The notes under the pieces: model-generated
The model's database searches: none
What the model was told of the DNA's origin: nothing
What the model saw: only the letters and a program-made list of their open reading frames with translations
Translations under genes and position numbers: made by a program
Origin: Prochlorococcus sp. AG-409-J16
GTDB taxonomy: Bacteria; Cyanobacteriota; Cyanobacteriia; PCC-6307; Cyanobiaceae
NCBI GenBank assembly: GCA_003215655.1
Contig: QCKB01000003.1
Coordinates: 1-64,000 of the forward strand
Direction of reading: 5' to 3'
DNA length: 64,000 nt
Shown: piece after piece, positions 43,563 through 52,605 of the stretch
How the letters are laid out: each line of letters opens with the position of its first letter
Numbering within the stretch: position 1 is the first letter of the stretch

Positions 43563-44252
43563 ATGGCCAATGCGTCTTACCAGTCAGATCTGCCTGATCT
43601 AGCTTTACGAATCAACCAATCTCTGCTCGATCCTCACCTTGACAAAGAATCGTTAAATACATCTTGTGATGCAGCAAAGCATTTTGGGTTTTATGGACTA
43701 TGCACAAATCTAATCAGACTACCTGAGGCAAAAGAAAGGCTAGGGAATAAAGGGGCAACAAAATTAATTGCAGTAATTGCCTTCCCTTTCGGAGCTATAC
43801 CTACAAGTATTAAGCAAGCCGAAGCAGAATGGGCTGCCGCTCATGGTGCTGACGAGCTTGATGTTGTGCCTAACTTCAAATCTGTAGCTGAAGGAAATAT
43901 CGAACATTTTGGCGAAGAACTTGCAAAGCTTGCTTCGATAGGGCTCCCTATCCGAGTAATCCTTGACATTCCAAACATCTCAAAGGGAAAGCTACCAGCA
44001 ACAGTAGAAACTGCTATTGATGCTGGCGCAACAGAGCTACAAACAGGGAATGGTTTTGGAGGCCCTGTTACAGCCAAGGATGTATATCTACTAAAAGAGC
44101 TTTCCAAAGGTCGCTGTCCTATTACAGCGGCAGGAGGGTTACGCCATATTGACCAAGCACTAGAACTAGTTGAAGCAGGGGCCAATCACCTTGGAACAAG
44201 TCAAGGAGTAGAGCTAATGAAAGCTTTGCGAATGCGTTCCCGCAAAGAATGA
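43563..44252 (+). CDS. deoC: DeoC-like aldolase-family protein, catalytic lysines not conserved
   Basis: A 229-aa TIM-barrel protein aligned to 2-deoxyribose-5-phosphate aldolase. VIAFPFGAIPTSIK, HGADELDVVPNF (Asp100 conserved), ATELQTGNGF and ITAAGGLRHIDQAL are in the right order. However, the Schiff-base lysine of the FVKTSTG motif is Gln160 here, and the lysine of the VKASGG motif is Thr188. It may have another function or chemistry. It lies just after hpf and overlaps recO by 4 bp, the usual picocyanobacterial order as far as I know. Confidence 0.75.
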   Translation: MANASYQSDLPDLALRINQSLLDPHLDKESLNTSCDAAKHFGFYGLCTNLIRLPEAKERLGNKGATKLIAVIAFPFGAIPTSIKQAEAEWAAAHGADELDVVPNFKSVAEGNIEHFGEELAKLASIGLPIRVILDIPNISKGKLPATVETAIDAGATELQTGNGFGGPVTAKDVYLLKELSKGRCPITAAGGLRHIDQALELVEAGANHLGTSQGVELMKALRMRSRKE

Positions 44253-45034
44253 GTGGAGATAGACGTCTTAAAGGTATTTGTCTAAGAGTAAGTTCTCTAG
44301 GTGAAAACGATCGACTTCTGACGCTACTTAGCGAAAAAGAAGGTATCACTAGGCTGGCGGTTCCTGGAGCGAAGCGACCTCGAAGTAGCTTGTCCGGAGC
44401 TGTACCACTAACACTAATAGAAATTCAGGTCGTGGGAAGACGTGGGCTAGCGAGAGTAAAGCAACTAAAAGTATTACAAAATTTCAGCCGTGTAGGTCAG
44501 CGTCTAGAAACGCTTGCGGCAGCTCAAGCACTTGCTGAAATGAGCATGTTGTTAGTTGGTAACGACGAACCACTGCCCGGCATGCTCGATTTGATTTTAA
44601 TGCATTGGGAAAGACTAGAGACAATCAGCAAAGCAACGCCTCCTGACCTCGACACCACATTGGCTATTGGCGTACAAGCCTTAGTTCATATGCTTGCTAT
44701 TGGAGGCTATGCGCTTCCTGTTCAAGAATGTTGTCGAAGTGGTGAACCTCTCGCCCCCCCGCTTGGTAAATGGGAATGGAGATGCAGCCTGATTCCAGAA
44801 GAGGGCTTCGCTATAGGCTCCGTGCCAGGAACAAACTTACAATTAAATCCATCTGAGCTAGCTCTTCTGCAACGTCTACTTAAACCTGGTTTACCCATTA
44901 ATCATCAAGGCAAATTATTAGGGCCAAGAGAGGTATGGCTAAGGTTACTAGGAGTAGTTGAATGCTGGACAAACACGCATCTTCTCAAGAAGATTAGTGC
45001 CTTGACAATGTTACGAGAATCCCTAAACACTTAG
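44249..45034 (+). CDS. recO: DNA repair protein
   Basis: A 261-aa recombination mediator that loads RecA onto SSB-coated gaps. The OB-fold N-terminus begins LKGICLRVSSLGENDRLLTLLSEKEG and continues LAVPGAKRPRSSLSGAV, both RecO signatures. The helical C-terminal domain has weak zinc-site remnants (ECCRSG and WRC). The start ATG overlaps the deoC stop by 4 bp. Confidence 0.92.
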   Translation: MSGDRRLKGICLRVSSLGENDRLLTLLSEKEGITRLAVPGAKRPRSSLSGAVPLTLIEIQVVGRRGLARVKQLKVLQNFSRVGQRLETLAAAQALAEMSMLLVGNDEPLPGMLDLILMHWERLETISKATPPDLDTTLAIGVQALVHMLAIGGYALPVQECCRSGEPLAPPLGKWEWRCSLIPEEGFAIGSVPGTNLQLNPSELALLQRLLKPGLPINHQGKLLGPREVWLRLLGVVECWTNTHLLKKISALTMLRESLNT

Positions 45035-45070
45035 GTAACCCTTAAAAGCAACTCGGCAGCAACAAACATT

Positions 45071-46453
45071 TTGAGCGGACCAAATTTTAATAACCAAATA
45101 AATAACCTTGAAAACAATTCGAGTGAGAATAGTTCTTTTGGTTTAATTGGGGTCCTTCAACTGAATGGATTTAGAAAGCTCTGGTTCGGACAGATTTTTT
45201 CACAGTTAGCAGATAAATTTTTCATAGTTCTAACTATTTATCTAATTGCCCAATACTGGGTCGGGGATCTCAACCAAAGCAATGAAGCTCTCGCGGAAGT
45301 AGCTTCAAGTATTCGACTTGACATAGAAAGCAAAGCTCAGGTGATAACTGTCTTAGCGACAGGGATTTATATCGCAAACACTATCCCAGCCGTAATTCTG
45401 GGCGCAATTGCAGGGGTCTGTGCCGACTGGTGGCCAAAAAGAAAGCTAATGATTGCGTCAAATGGACTAAGAGGACTACTAGTACTCGGCATACCCTTCT
45501 GCCTATTACCTGGTCCAACCTTGATTGGGATTAGCTGGGGCTACTGGGCATTGCTAATTATTACTCTCATCGAATCAATCCTCACTCAATTTTTTGCTCC
45601 CGCCGAACAAGCCGCTATTCCACTCTTAGTCCCCAAAGAAAAGCTGCTTGCTGCAAACTCGATATATCAGGCCACCAGCATGGGAGCAACGATTCTGGGG
45701 TTTGCTTTAGGAGATCCAATACTAAGGATCCTAGAAAAGTTTTTTTTAAAATTTGGCTTAGAAGGTGGAGAATTTGTCCTACTCCCTCTTTGCTATTCAA
45801 TTGCAGCAATTTTCCTAAGCACTATTCAACTTAAAGAATCAACTTCAAAAAGGAAGAAGAAGAATTTCTGGAAAGAAATCAATGAAGGACTTGAAGTTTT
45901 CAAAAAGAGGCCGAGAGTTAGAGGTGCAATGATGCACCTTGTTCTGCTTTATAGCCTTCTAGCGGCCTTATATGTCTTAGCAATAAGTCTTGCCTCTTCC
46001 ATAGAAGTGCTTGGGCCTACACGATTTGGAACATTACTTGCCGTGAGCGGCCTAGGCATGACCCTTGGATCTGCAACTCTTGCTCAGAAAGGTCATGGAT
46101 TCAATCGAAAGACCCTTTCTACAATTGGACTTGGAATGATTAGCTTCTCTCTTGTATTGCTTGGTCACTTCCTAGGATCTTTAAGTCTTACGTTGCTTCT
46201 ATGTGGTGTTCTTGGCATTGGAGCAGCAATGGTGGCCATCCCAGCACAAACGACTCTTCACGAAGATACTCCTGAATCCAAGCGAGGCAAAGTTTTTGGT
46301 CTTCAAAATAACCTAATTAATGTTTCACTTAGCCTGCCTCTTGTCATAGCAGGCACTCTCGTTAGCAGTGTTGGGCTCGTTCCAGTGCTTTGGTTGTTAG
46401 CAGGACTAACCACATTTGCCATATTGCTCGAACGTCCTTGGCAGCACTGCTAA
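45071..46453 (+). CDS. Major facilitator superfamily transporter
   Basis: A 460-aa polytopic protein with about 12 hydrophobic segments and a central hydrophilic loop near residues 255-275 (STSKRKKKNFWKE). WFGQIFSQLADKFFIV is the start of helix 1, and a motif resembling the MFS loop appears as ADWWPKRKLMI near 118. The best-fitting type is MFS_3-like or LplT-like; substrate is unknown. The start is TTG at 45071, 36 bp after recO. Confidence 0.85.
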   Translation: MSGPNFNNQINNLENNSSENSSFGLIGVLQLNGFRKLWFGQIFSQLADKFFIVLTIYLIAQYWVGDLNQSNEALAEVASSIRLDIESKAQVITVLATGIYIANTIPAVILGAIAGVCADWWPKRKLMIASNGLRGLLVLGIPFCLLPGPTLIGISWGYWALLIITLIESILTQFFAPAEQAAIPLLVPKEKLLAANSIYQATSMGATILGFALGDPILRILEKFFLKFGLEGGEFVLLPLCYSIAAIFLSTIQLKESTSKRKKKNFWKEINEGLEVFKKRPRVRGAMMHLVLLYSLLAALYVLAISLASSIEVLGPTRFGTLLAVSGLGMTLGSATLAQKGHGFNRKTLSTIGLGMISFSLVLLGHFLGSLSLTLLLCGVLGIGAAMVAIPAQTTLHEDTPESKRGKVFGLQNNLINVSLSLPLVIAGTLVSSVGLVPVLWLLAGLTTFAILLERPWQHC

Positions 46454-46474
46454 CTTTCATATGCGGCTTAGAGA

Positions 46475-47758
46475 TTGCAACGAGTGGCGCATATCGCCTG
46501 GCTCGGCAAAAAAACACCCTTCTGCGGGAATGTCACTTATGGCCTCAGTACTACTGAGGCCCTAAAACAACGTGGGCATCAAACAAGTTTCATTCATTTT
46601 GACAATCCTAGTAGTCCTGGAGACAGCCAAACGTCCCTATTCGCAAACGATCCTGAAGTAAGCCTCCCATATCTAGTTAAATCTCAGGTTTACACAATCC
46701 CTTCACCTAGAGCACAAAGGGAGCTCAGAGAATCACTAGAAAGACTCCAACCAGATTTGGTCCATGCAAGCTTGACGCTTTCACCACTTGACTTCCGGCT
46801 CCCTGATCTATGCCAACAACTTGATGTCCCACTGGTCGCAACATTTCATCCACCATTCGATGCTGGCATTAGAAATCTCACTGCAGGTACACAACAACTC
46901 ACTTACCAGCTTTATGCTCCTGCCCTCTCTCGATATGACAGAGTAATTGTCTTCTCAGACCTACAAGCAGAAGTTCTTACTCGACTAGGGGTTAAAGAAA
47001 CTCGAATTGCGGTAATCCCAAATGGGGTAGATCCAGAAAAATGGGCCCCAGCAAGAGCTTCTAACCCAAGTCGATACCAAAAAGAAGTCAGACATCGTCT
47101 TGGAGATAAAAGAATTTTTCTATATATGGGACGTATTGCTACAGAAAAAAATGTAGAAGCACTTCTTCGTGCCTGGCAAATTGTTGAGCCAACAGGATGC
47201 AAACTAGTCCTTGTAGGAGATGGTCCTCTTCGCTTCACTCTTCAGAATAACCTCACTACAAGTAGTGAAGAAGAGGTCCTGTGGTGGGGTTATGAATCAA
47301 GCTTCAATACAAAGGTTGCTCTACTTCAATGCTCAGAAGTCTTTATCTTGCCAAGCCTAGTAGAAGGGCTTTCATTATCCCTACTTGAAGCGATGGCAAC
47401 AGGTTGCGCTTGTGTAGCAACTGATGCTGGAGCAGATGGGGAAGTGCTTGATAAAGGCGCAGGCATTGTCCTTAATACACAAGGGGTTACTACCCAATTA
47501 AGAACAATCCTTCCCTTACTTAAAGATCAACCAATACTTACTGCTGAGCTTGGTCGGCGAGCCAGGTCTCGAATTTTAGAAAGATACACCCTGACTCACA
47601 ATATTGATTCCCTAGAAAAATTATATAGCGAACTCCTTAATGCAAAAGGAATACCTTTAATCAAATCATTTCACGACTCCGCTCTGCTGCAACAACAACA
47701 GCTTCAATCAAAGCCGAACGAATACCTGCCCTCTCCAGGTGACGCAACGCAGCAATAG
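46475..47758 (+). CDS. GT4 family glycosyltransferase
   Basis: A 427-aa GT-B enzyme. KKTPFCGNVTYGL is the donor or acceptor loop at the N-terminus. VIPNGVDPEKW, LYMGRIATEKNVEALLRAW and LPSLVEGLSLSLLEAMATG (the ExxxxxxxE motif) are GT4 signatures. It may make a glycolipid or glycoside; substrate unknown. The start may be TTG 46475 or GTG 46484, the latter giving MAHIAWLG. Its last 98 bp overlap the 3' end of proC on the opposite strand. Confidence 0.88.
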   Translation: MQRVAHIAWLGKKTPFCGNVTYGLSTTEALKQRGHQTSFIHFDNPSSPGDSQTSLFANDPEVSLPYLVKSQVYTIPSPRAQRELRESLERLQPDLVHASLTLSPLDFRLPDLCQQLDVPLVATFHPPFDAGIRNLTAGTQQLTYQLYAPALSRYDRVIVFSDLQAEVLTRLGVKETRIAVIPNGVDPEKWAPARASNPSRYQKEVRHRLGDKRIFLYMGRIATEKNVEALLRAWQIVEPTGCKLVLVGDGPLRFTLQNNLTTSSEEEVLWWGYESSFNTKVALLQCSEVFILPSLVEGLSLSLLEAMATGCACVATDAGADGEVLDKGAGIVLNTQGVTTQLRTILPLLKDQPILTAELGRRARSRILERYTLTHNIDSLEKLYSELLNAKGIPLIKSFHDSALLQQQQLQSKPNEYLPSPGDATQQ

Positions 47759-48497
47759 TTGTTCCTCCAGGAGAGGCCACCATATCCTTCAATTGTCCAG
47801 GGTGAAGCTCTTTTTCTTTTAATAATGAAGCCGTACCTGCAAGAGTTCGATGAGCCAAATGATAAGCCAACTCTCGGGACAACCCTGCTGCTACAGCTCC
47901 ATCAGCCAACGCTTCGGCCATTAATGCCACATATGCAGGACCTGACGAAGTCAGGGCTAGGAAAGCATCTAACTGAGTCTCCGGCAACTCAAGAACTTCA
48001 CTAATTGGGAGGAAAAGACGTTTTACAGATAACCGCTGGTTTTCATTACTAATATCTTTCCCCCAAGAAAGTCCTGTAAGACCAGCTCCAACTAGCGAAG
48101 GAGTATTTGGAACAGCCCTTACACAAATATGACGTGGAAATAATTCTTCAAGTCTCTCCAAAGTTATCCCTGCAAGCAAAGAAACCAAAAGAGGCTTACG
48201 CCCATCTAGTTCGGGCTTAATAGTTGCAGCGACTGAAGCAACCGATTCCAATTGCTGAGGCTTAACCGCTAACAATTGGATTGGAGCTTCCCAAACCCCA
48301 TTAGCAGCAAGATCACTAGCCGCTACCAACTTCAGACCATTGGGCAAATGATCAGACTTGAGCTGAACTGTTGCAGCTTGACCTACTACTCCAAAAACTT
48401 GCTCTGGAGAGAGCTCACCTCTTTCTATTAAAGGAATCACAAGTGCCTGAGCCATTCGACCCAGACCGATCACCCCTAGTTGCAACAGCACTGGCAA
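47661..48497 (-). CDS. proC: Pyrroline-5-carboxylate reductase
   Basis: Last step of proline synthesis. The 278-aa protein has GVIGLGRMAQALVIPL (NADPH site), AVKPQQLESV, RAVPNTPSLVGAG, LTSSGPAYVALMAEALADG and the C-terminal signature ASPGGTTIAALRHLERAG. Its start directly abuts the sepF stop. Its 3' end overlaps the convergent glycosyltransferase by 98 bp. Confidence 0.95.
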   Translation of the reverse strand: MPVLLQLGVIGLGRMAQALVIPLIERGELSPEQVFGVVGQAATVQLKSDHLPNGLKLVAASDLAANGVWEAPIQLLAVKPQQLESVASVAATIKPELDGRKPLLVSLLAGITLERLEELFPRHICVRAVPNTPSLVGAGLTGLSWGKDISNENQRLSVKRLFLPISEVLELPETQLDAFLALTSSGPAYVALMAEALADGAVAAGLSRELAYHLAHRTLAGTASLLKEKELHPGQLKDMVASPGGTTIAALRHLERAGIRSALIEAVVVAAERSREMI

Positions 48498-49064
48498 TTA
48501 AAGAGCTGCAGCAGTAGGTTCTCCCCATGCAGGAGAAGGTGCTGCACTTACTTCAGGCTCAGAATCATTATTCACAACTGCAGGAACTGAAGGCTCGTCA
48601 TGAACGTCATTGGAAACCGTTACACAGCTAGGTGCAAAGAGGAAAATACTCTCACCTACACGTTCCTGATGCCCATCAATTGCAAATGTTCCACCAGCGA
48701 CAAAATCAACCGCACGCTGCGCTTGATCGGGCTCCATCATTGTGAGATTCAGTATCACAGTCTTGCGTTCTCTTAAAGCCTGAATTGCTCTCGGCATTTC
48801 ATCAAAAGTCCTAGGCTCCATCAAGTTCACTTCAGAAGTTGATGTAGCCACCCCAGGCATACCTATGACATTGCTACCTGAGAATCCATTGCCAAGATCG
48901 AAACCACTTGATTCAGAGAGCTGAGCAAGCTTCCCTCCTAAAGCACGTGCCCCATTTGGATCACTCTCATATTCTTCACCTGTTTCGTAATCGAGATCGT
49001 CGTAGTCACTATCTAAATAGTCGTCACCGGCGACAACGGAGCGAAGACGGGAAATAAGCGACAC
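48498..49064 (-). CDS. sepF: Cell division protein SepF
   Basis: FtsZ-bundling membrane anchor, 188 aa. The N-terminal amphipathic helix is [11 protein letters not shown]. An acidic linker rich in Asp/Glu/Tyr (about 15-35) follows. The SepF domain (about 85-165) has [37 protein letters not shown] and [14 protein letters not shown] start at 49064 with a GAGGA-like site upstream. It follows the pipX-pipY pair, a common cyanobacterial order. Confidence 0.93.
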   Translation of the reverse strand: MSLISRLRSVVAGDDYLDSDYDDLDYETGEEYESDPNGARALGGKLAQLSESSGFDLGNGFSGSNVIGMPGVATSTSEVNLMEPRTFDEMPRAIQALRERKTVILNLTMMEPDQAQRAVDFVAGGTFAIDGHQERVGESIFLFAPSCVTVSNDVHDEPSVPAVVNNDSEPEVSAAPSPAWGEPTAAAL

Positions 49065-49091
49065 CTTGGAGATCCTCTGAGTATGACGGTA

Positions 49092-49101
49092 GGGGGGGGG
49101 G
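49092..49101. repeat. Homopolymer of 10 G (C10 on the sepF strand)
   Basis: Ten consecutive G on the plus strand, 28-37 bp upstream of the sepF start in the pipY-sepF gap. Such tracts are prone to slippage and are unusual in AT-rich DNA. A sequencing artefact in length is possible. Confidence 0.8.
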
Positions 49102-49120
49102 AATCAGCGTTTTGCCGATT

Positions 49121-49141
49121 AAGGAGAGAGTCTCCTTTTTT
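49121..49141 (+). terminator. Small hairpin between pipY and sepF
   Basis: AAGGAGA-GAG-TCTCCTT followed by T4 on the plus strand, a 7-bp perfect stem. Neighbouring genes run on the minus strand, where the stem is preceded by A4 rather than followed by T4. It may weakly end the pipX-pipY transcript or act in the sepF leader. Confidence 0.4.
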
Positions 49142-49198
49142 AAGGAAACTGCTTTGCCTACTCCTAAATAACGTCATACACAAAGCAAGGCAAGGCTC

Positions 49199-49873
49199 TC
49201 ACACGGTTTTTGTTCTATCTTTCAAAAATTGATGTCCCTTATAACGACTTCCAAACAATATTGAACCTAGTCTGATCCAGGTAGCCCCTGACTCAACAGC
49301 TGCCTGCCAATCATCGCTCATCCCCATCGAACAATCTCTCAAACCTAGTTGATCAGAGAGATGTCGACACTCTGTGAACAACTCCCTCTTACCTTCTATT
49401 GACAACCCTATGGGAGGCATTGCCATAAGACCTCCTAATTTCAAGTTAGGCAACTCACATAACCTTGGCCATGCTTCCAAAAGTTCTGCAGGCGTGAAGC
49501 CTCCCTTTGTAGGGTCATCTCTGAACTTAACTTGCAACATAACTTCTGGATATAACTTTTCCTCTCCTGCGATTCTCGAAAGGCGCAAAGCAAGTTTTTC
49601 TGAATCTAAAGAATGAATCACAGGAAAAGCTTTCACAACTGCCCTTACCTTGTTGGACTGCAAGCGTCCAATAAAATGCCATCGCACTTGCTCAAGATCC
49701 GATAGCTCAGTCAACTTTGGCAAAGCTTCTTGTAAGCGACTCTCTCCAAAATCACGCTGGCCCAAGGCTGCCAGTTGACGAATGGAAGAAGAAGAATTTC
49801 CCTTGCTTACAGCAAGTAAATGAATACGATCTGGCAGCTGATCACAAATTTTTCTCCATCGGGTAGCCAACAT
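49199..49873 (-). CDS. pipY: PLP homeostasis protein (PipY/YggS family)
   Basis: A 224-aa non-catalytic PLP-binding TIM-barrel protein. The PLP lysine lies in LLAVSKGNS near residue 23. QRDFGESRLQEALPK, WHFIGRLQSNKVRAV and GMSDDWQAAVESGATWIRLGSILFG are YggS signatures. I set the start at ATG 49873, 10 bp after the pipX stop; a longer frame from 49984 would overlap pipX by 100 bp. The pipX-pipY pairing is typical of cyanobacteria. Confidence 0.93.
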   Translation of the reverse strand: MLATRWRKICDQLPDRIHLLAVSKGNSSSSIRQLAALGQRDFGESRLQEALPKLTELSDLEQVRWHFIGRLQSNKVRAVVKAFPVIHSLDSEKLALRLSRIAGEEKLYPEVMLQVKFRDDPTKGGFTPAELLEAWPRLCELPNLKLGGLMAMPPIGLSIEGKRELFTECRHLSDQLGLRDCSMGMSDDWQAAVESGATWIRLGSILFGSRYKGHQFLKDRTKTV

Positions 49874-49883
49874 TAGAAAATAA

Positions 49884-50150
49884 TCAAATAAATGTTTGGT
49901 GGAATAATTCTTGCCAACGTTCACTTTCTGGAGAGTTATCTCGCCTACATCTAGAAAGATGCGATTCAGCGTGATGACGAGCATCCAAATAAGGAATTAC
50001 CTCAAATTGTGCTCCTCTGGGTTGCTGCGTTACCAAGAAAAACATTCGCTGTGCATAAAGAGTCGCATATACGTCTCTTCCTTCTCCTGCTGGGGCAAGA
50101 AGATAGAGCATTCCGAAAGTAGGGTGGTTTAAATAACGCTCAGCTTGCAC
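49884..50150 (-). CDS. pipX: NtcA co-activator PipX
   Basis: An 88-aa regulator that binds NtcA or PII according to 2-oxoglutarate level, linking nitrogen and carbon status. YLNHPTFGMLY, QRMFFLVTQQPRGAQFEVI and DARHHAESHLSRCRRD are characteristic of the Tudor-like domain and C-terminal helices. GTG start at 50150. It is specific to cyanobacteria, which supports the taxonomic call. Confidence 0.95.
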   Translation of the reverse strand: MQAERYLNHPTFGMLYLLAPAGEGRDVYATLYAQRMFFLVTQQPRGAQFEVIPYLDARHHAESHLSRCRRDNSPESERWQELFHQTFI

Positions 50151-50166
50151 TTAATCAATGCAATAT

Positions 50167-51081
50167 TTATAAATCACCGTACTTCCCGCGCAAGCTAAAG
50201 ACCAATACAAGAAGAATTCCTGACACGAGATTAAGCCAGCGAGAAGCCCTATTAGGGAGAGGCTTAGTCCTTAACTGGTAAGCAGGGCGCAACAAAACAC
50301 CCCTCGCCATAAGAGCATCAGCCCCCTGATCTGCCCGCAAAAGAATATTTGCTAGTAAACGTTCTGCCACCGAAAGGATCAACGCAAATGATCCTTTAAA
50401 CCCGAGTTCTCTTATGTTGACTGCCCTACTAGAAAGTGCTCGCAATAGGTTTTGCAACTCCTCCTGAACCAATGGTAAAAATCTGAGCGCAAGTAATAGC
50501 TGAAAACTAAGGCGCTCTATTGGAACCCCAATCAACGCTAACGGAGAAATGAACCAACAAATAGCCCATACAAGATCCTCTGGTGGAGTAGTAAGCAACA
50601 TGAGATTGACACTATGAACAACAGTAAAAATCAATGTTGAAGTATTTAAGGCCAATTCCACAGAGCCTTTACCAATAACCAAAGGTCCTAGCGAAAAAGG
50701 GCCAAGTTGAAGAGGTGCAATTCTTACACTCTCCCAGGAGTCACTAATCAAGTTTGCTCCTGGCAATTCCTGAGGAGATCGAAATGCCATCACTCCAGGG
50801 GGTTCTCCCATTGGTAAAAACAACCCCAACAGCCCAAGAGCCATTGCAAGAATTAGAGCTAAAAGCAAAGGGCGCCACCAAATCCTTACAGGCAAACAGC
50901 TAGCGAAAGTAATCGTTAGCAATCCAAAAGCAAGAAAGATCCTCCAAAAAGCTCCTGCCAAGATTGGAGTCATGAGAAACATCAAGACCCAGCCCAACTT
51001 CAACCTTGAATCCATATGGCGCAACCAACTTGCACTGCCAGCTACGTACTGTCCAATAGGAACTTGCCGCAACCAGTCCAT
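50167..51081 (-). CDS. Energy-coupling factor transporter transmembrane protein (EcfT/CbiQ-like)
   Basis: A 304-aa membrane protein with five or six hydrophobic segments. HMDSRLKLGWVLMF near the N-terminus matches the EcfT LDPRTKL-type motif, and SSRAV near residue 225 plus ALMARGV near 265 correspond to the coupling ARG helices that contact the ATPases. The ATPase and substrate-binding partners are not in the window. It lies between pipX and der on the same strand. Confidence 0.85.
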   Translation of the reverse strand: MDWLRQVPIGQYVAGSASWLRHMDSRLKLGWVLMFLMTPILAGAFWRIFLAFGLLTITFASCLPVRIWWRPLLLALILAMALGLLGLFLPMGEPPGVMAFRSPQELPGANLISDSWESVRIAPLQLGPFSLGPLVIGKGSVELALNTSTLIFTVVHSVNLMLLTTPPEDLVWAICWFISPLALIGVPIERLSFQLLLALRFLPLVQEELQNLLRALSSRAVNIRELGFKGSFALILSVAERLLANILLRADQGADALMARGVLLRPAYQLRTKPLPNRASRWLNLVSGILLVLVFSLRGKYGDL

Positions 51082-51084
51082 GAG

Positions 51085-52443
51085 TCAACTAGGCATTATC
51101 TGCTGACGCGAAAGATCGCGTTCTGCTTCTCTTTGTTTTTTTCCTCTCCAAAACAATCTCAAAGGAGTTCCATCAAACCCAAGCCCTTCACGCAAATGTC
51201 TTTCTACATAGCGACGATAAGTATCACCAAATAGTTTTGGCTCATTTACGAAAAGGGTAAAGCTTGGAGGGCTGCTAGCGACTTGAGTGCCGTAATACAA
51301 GCGTCCCTGTCTCCCACCACGTGTTGTAGGGGGACTACGCCAACTTAAAGCTTCCTGAAGGATCTCATTAACAACAGAAGTGCTAACTCTTCGCCGATGT
51401 TGCTGAACTGCAATGGAAGCCAAGGCAAAAATGCTGTCAACTCGCTTACCTGTCACTGCTGAAGTAAAAAGAATTGTCGCCCAATCAAGAAAATAAAGTT
51501 TAGAACGAACCTCTTTTTCCACAATCGGCATTGTGTGACTATCTTTCTCAACCGCATCCCATTTATTAACCACAACAACACAAGCTCTCCCTTTCTCCTC
51601 AATAATTCCTGCTAAACGTTGATCTTGTTCAGTCACCCCATCCAGAGCATCAATCACTAAAACACAAACATCGCTCCTCTCAATTGCCTTAAAGCTACGA
51701 TTAATCCCGAAAAACTCAGGACCGTAATTAACACTTCTGCGACGTCTAATCCCTGCTGTATCAACAAGTCTCCAGGCCTGTCCATCTCGCTCAATCAAAG
51801 TATCAATAGTGTCACGGGTCGTTCCTCTTATAGAACTTACAATCGCCCTAGATTCCCCAGAAATAGTATTCAGAAGGCTCGACTTCCCTACATTAGGCCT
51901 ACCAATAATTGCTATTTGAATTGGATCTTCTTCTAATTGATCCTGCTTAGGAGGAAAAAGAGAAAGCACATGATCAAGTAGATCTCCTGTCCCAGATCCA
52001 TGAATTGCAGAAACAGGATATGGCTCACCAAGCCCAAGACTCCAAAACTCAGCGGCCATAGCAAGTCCCTGCTCCGGTGACTCACACTTGTTAACCGCCA
52101 CGACAGTCTGACAAGGGTGACAACGTAACCATTCAGCTATTGAGACATCTGCGGCAGTAATGCCTTGAAGCCCATCGACAATGAGCAAGGCTACAGATGC
52201 TTCTTCCAATGCAATGTCTGCCTGTTCACGAATCTCAGGCAGAAATTCACTGTCATCATCAAAGACAAGACCACCAGTATCAACAACCTTAAAATCGCGA
52301 TCACCCCAAAAGCCTTCTTGATAAGTACGATCACGGGTAACGCCAGGTTGATCATGGACGATCGCCTCGCGACTTTGACATAGCCGATTGACCAACGTGG
52401 ATTTACCAACGTTGGGACGACCGATTATGGCAACAATTGGCAG
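51085..52443 (-). CDS. der: Ribosome-associated GTPase Der (EngA), non-standard start codon
   Basis: Double-GTPase for 50S assembly. The frame from 52395 (TTG) would lack the first P-loop. Extending it upstream adds [15 protein letters not shown], which completes G-domain 1, before a TGA stop at 52457-52455. Within that extension no ATG, GTG or TTG precedes the motif. CTG at 52443 (452 aa) or ACG at 52446 are the candidates, with an AAGGTGA site at 52462-52456. G-domain 2 starts near residue 173 ([11 protein letters not shown]) and the KH-like domain runs from about 350. Arg-rich C-terminus. Confidence 0.88.
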   Translation of the reverse strand: MPIVAIIGRPNVGKSTLVNRLCQSREAIVHDQPGVTRDRTYQEGFWGDRDFKVVDTGGLVFDDDSEFLPEIREQADIALEEASVALLIVDGLQGITAADVSIAEWLRCHPCQTVVAVNKCESPEQGLAMAAEFWSLGLGEPYPVSAIHGSGTGDLLDHVLSLFPPKQDQLEEDPIQIAIIGRPNVGKSSLLNTISGESRAIVSSIRGTTRDTIDTLIERDGQAWRLVDTAGIRRRRSVNYGPEFFGINRSFKAIERSDVCVLVIDALDGVTEQDQRLAGIIEEKGRACVVVVNKWDAVEKDSHTMPIVEKEVRSKLYFLDWATILFTSAVTGKRVDSIFALASIAVQQHRRRVSTSVVNEILQEALSWRSPPTTRGGRQGRLYYGTQVASSPPSFTLFVNEPKLFGDTYRRYVERHLREGLGFDGTPLRLFWRGKKQREAERDLSRQQIMPS

Positions 52444-52605
52444 CGTTACTTGGCTTCACCTTTACAAGCAATATCGACCCTACCTAGGCAAAGTCTAAGA
52501 AACCAACAAAACTTCACTTTGACCCAAGCAAATATGCAAAAAGAAATATCCACAAGAGTTTTAATTCCAGAAATTCTCCTTAAAAAACCAGGCCCTCTTT
52601 AATAC

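Noticed and set aside
52191-52409. Short frame overlapping the start of der, considered as evidence of a frameshift
   Set aside because: The P-loop is in the same frame as the rest of der, so no frameshift is needed; only the start codon is unusual.
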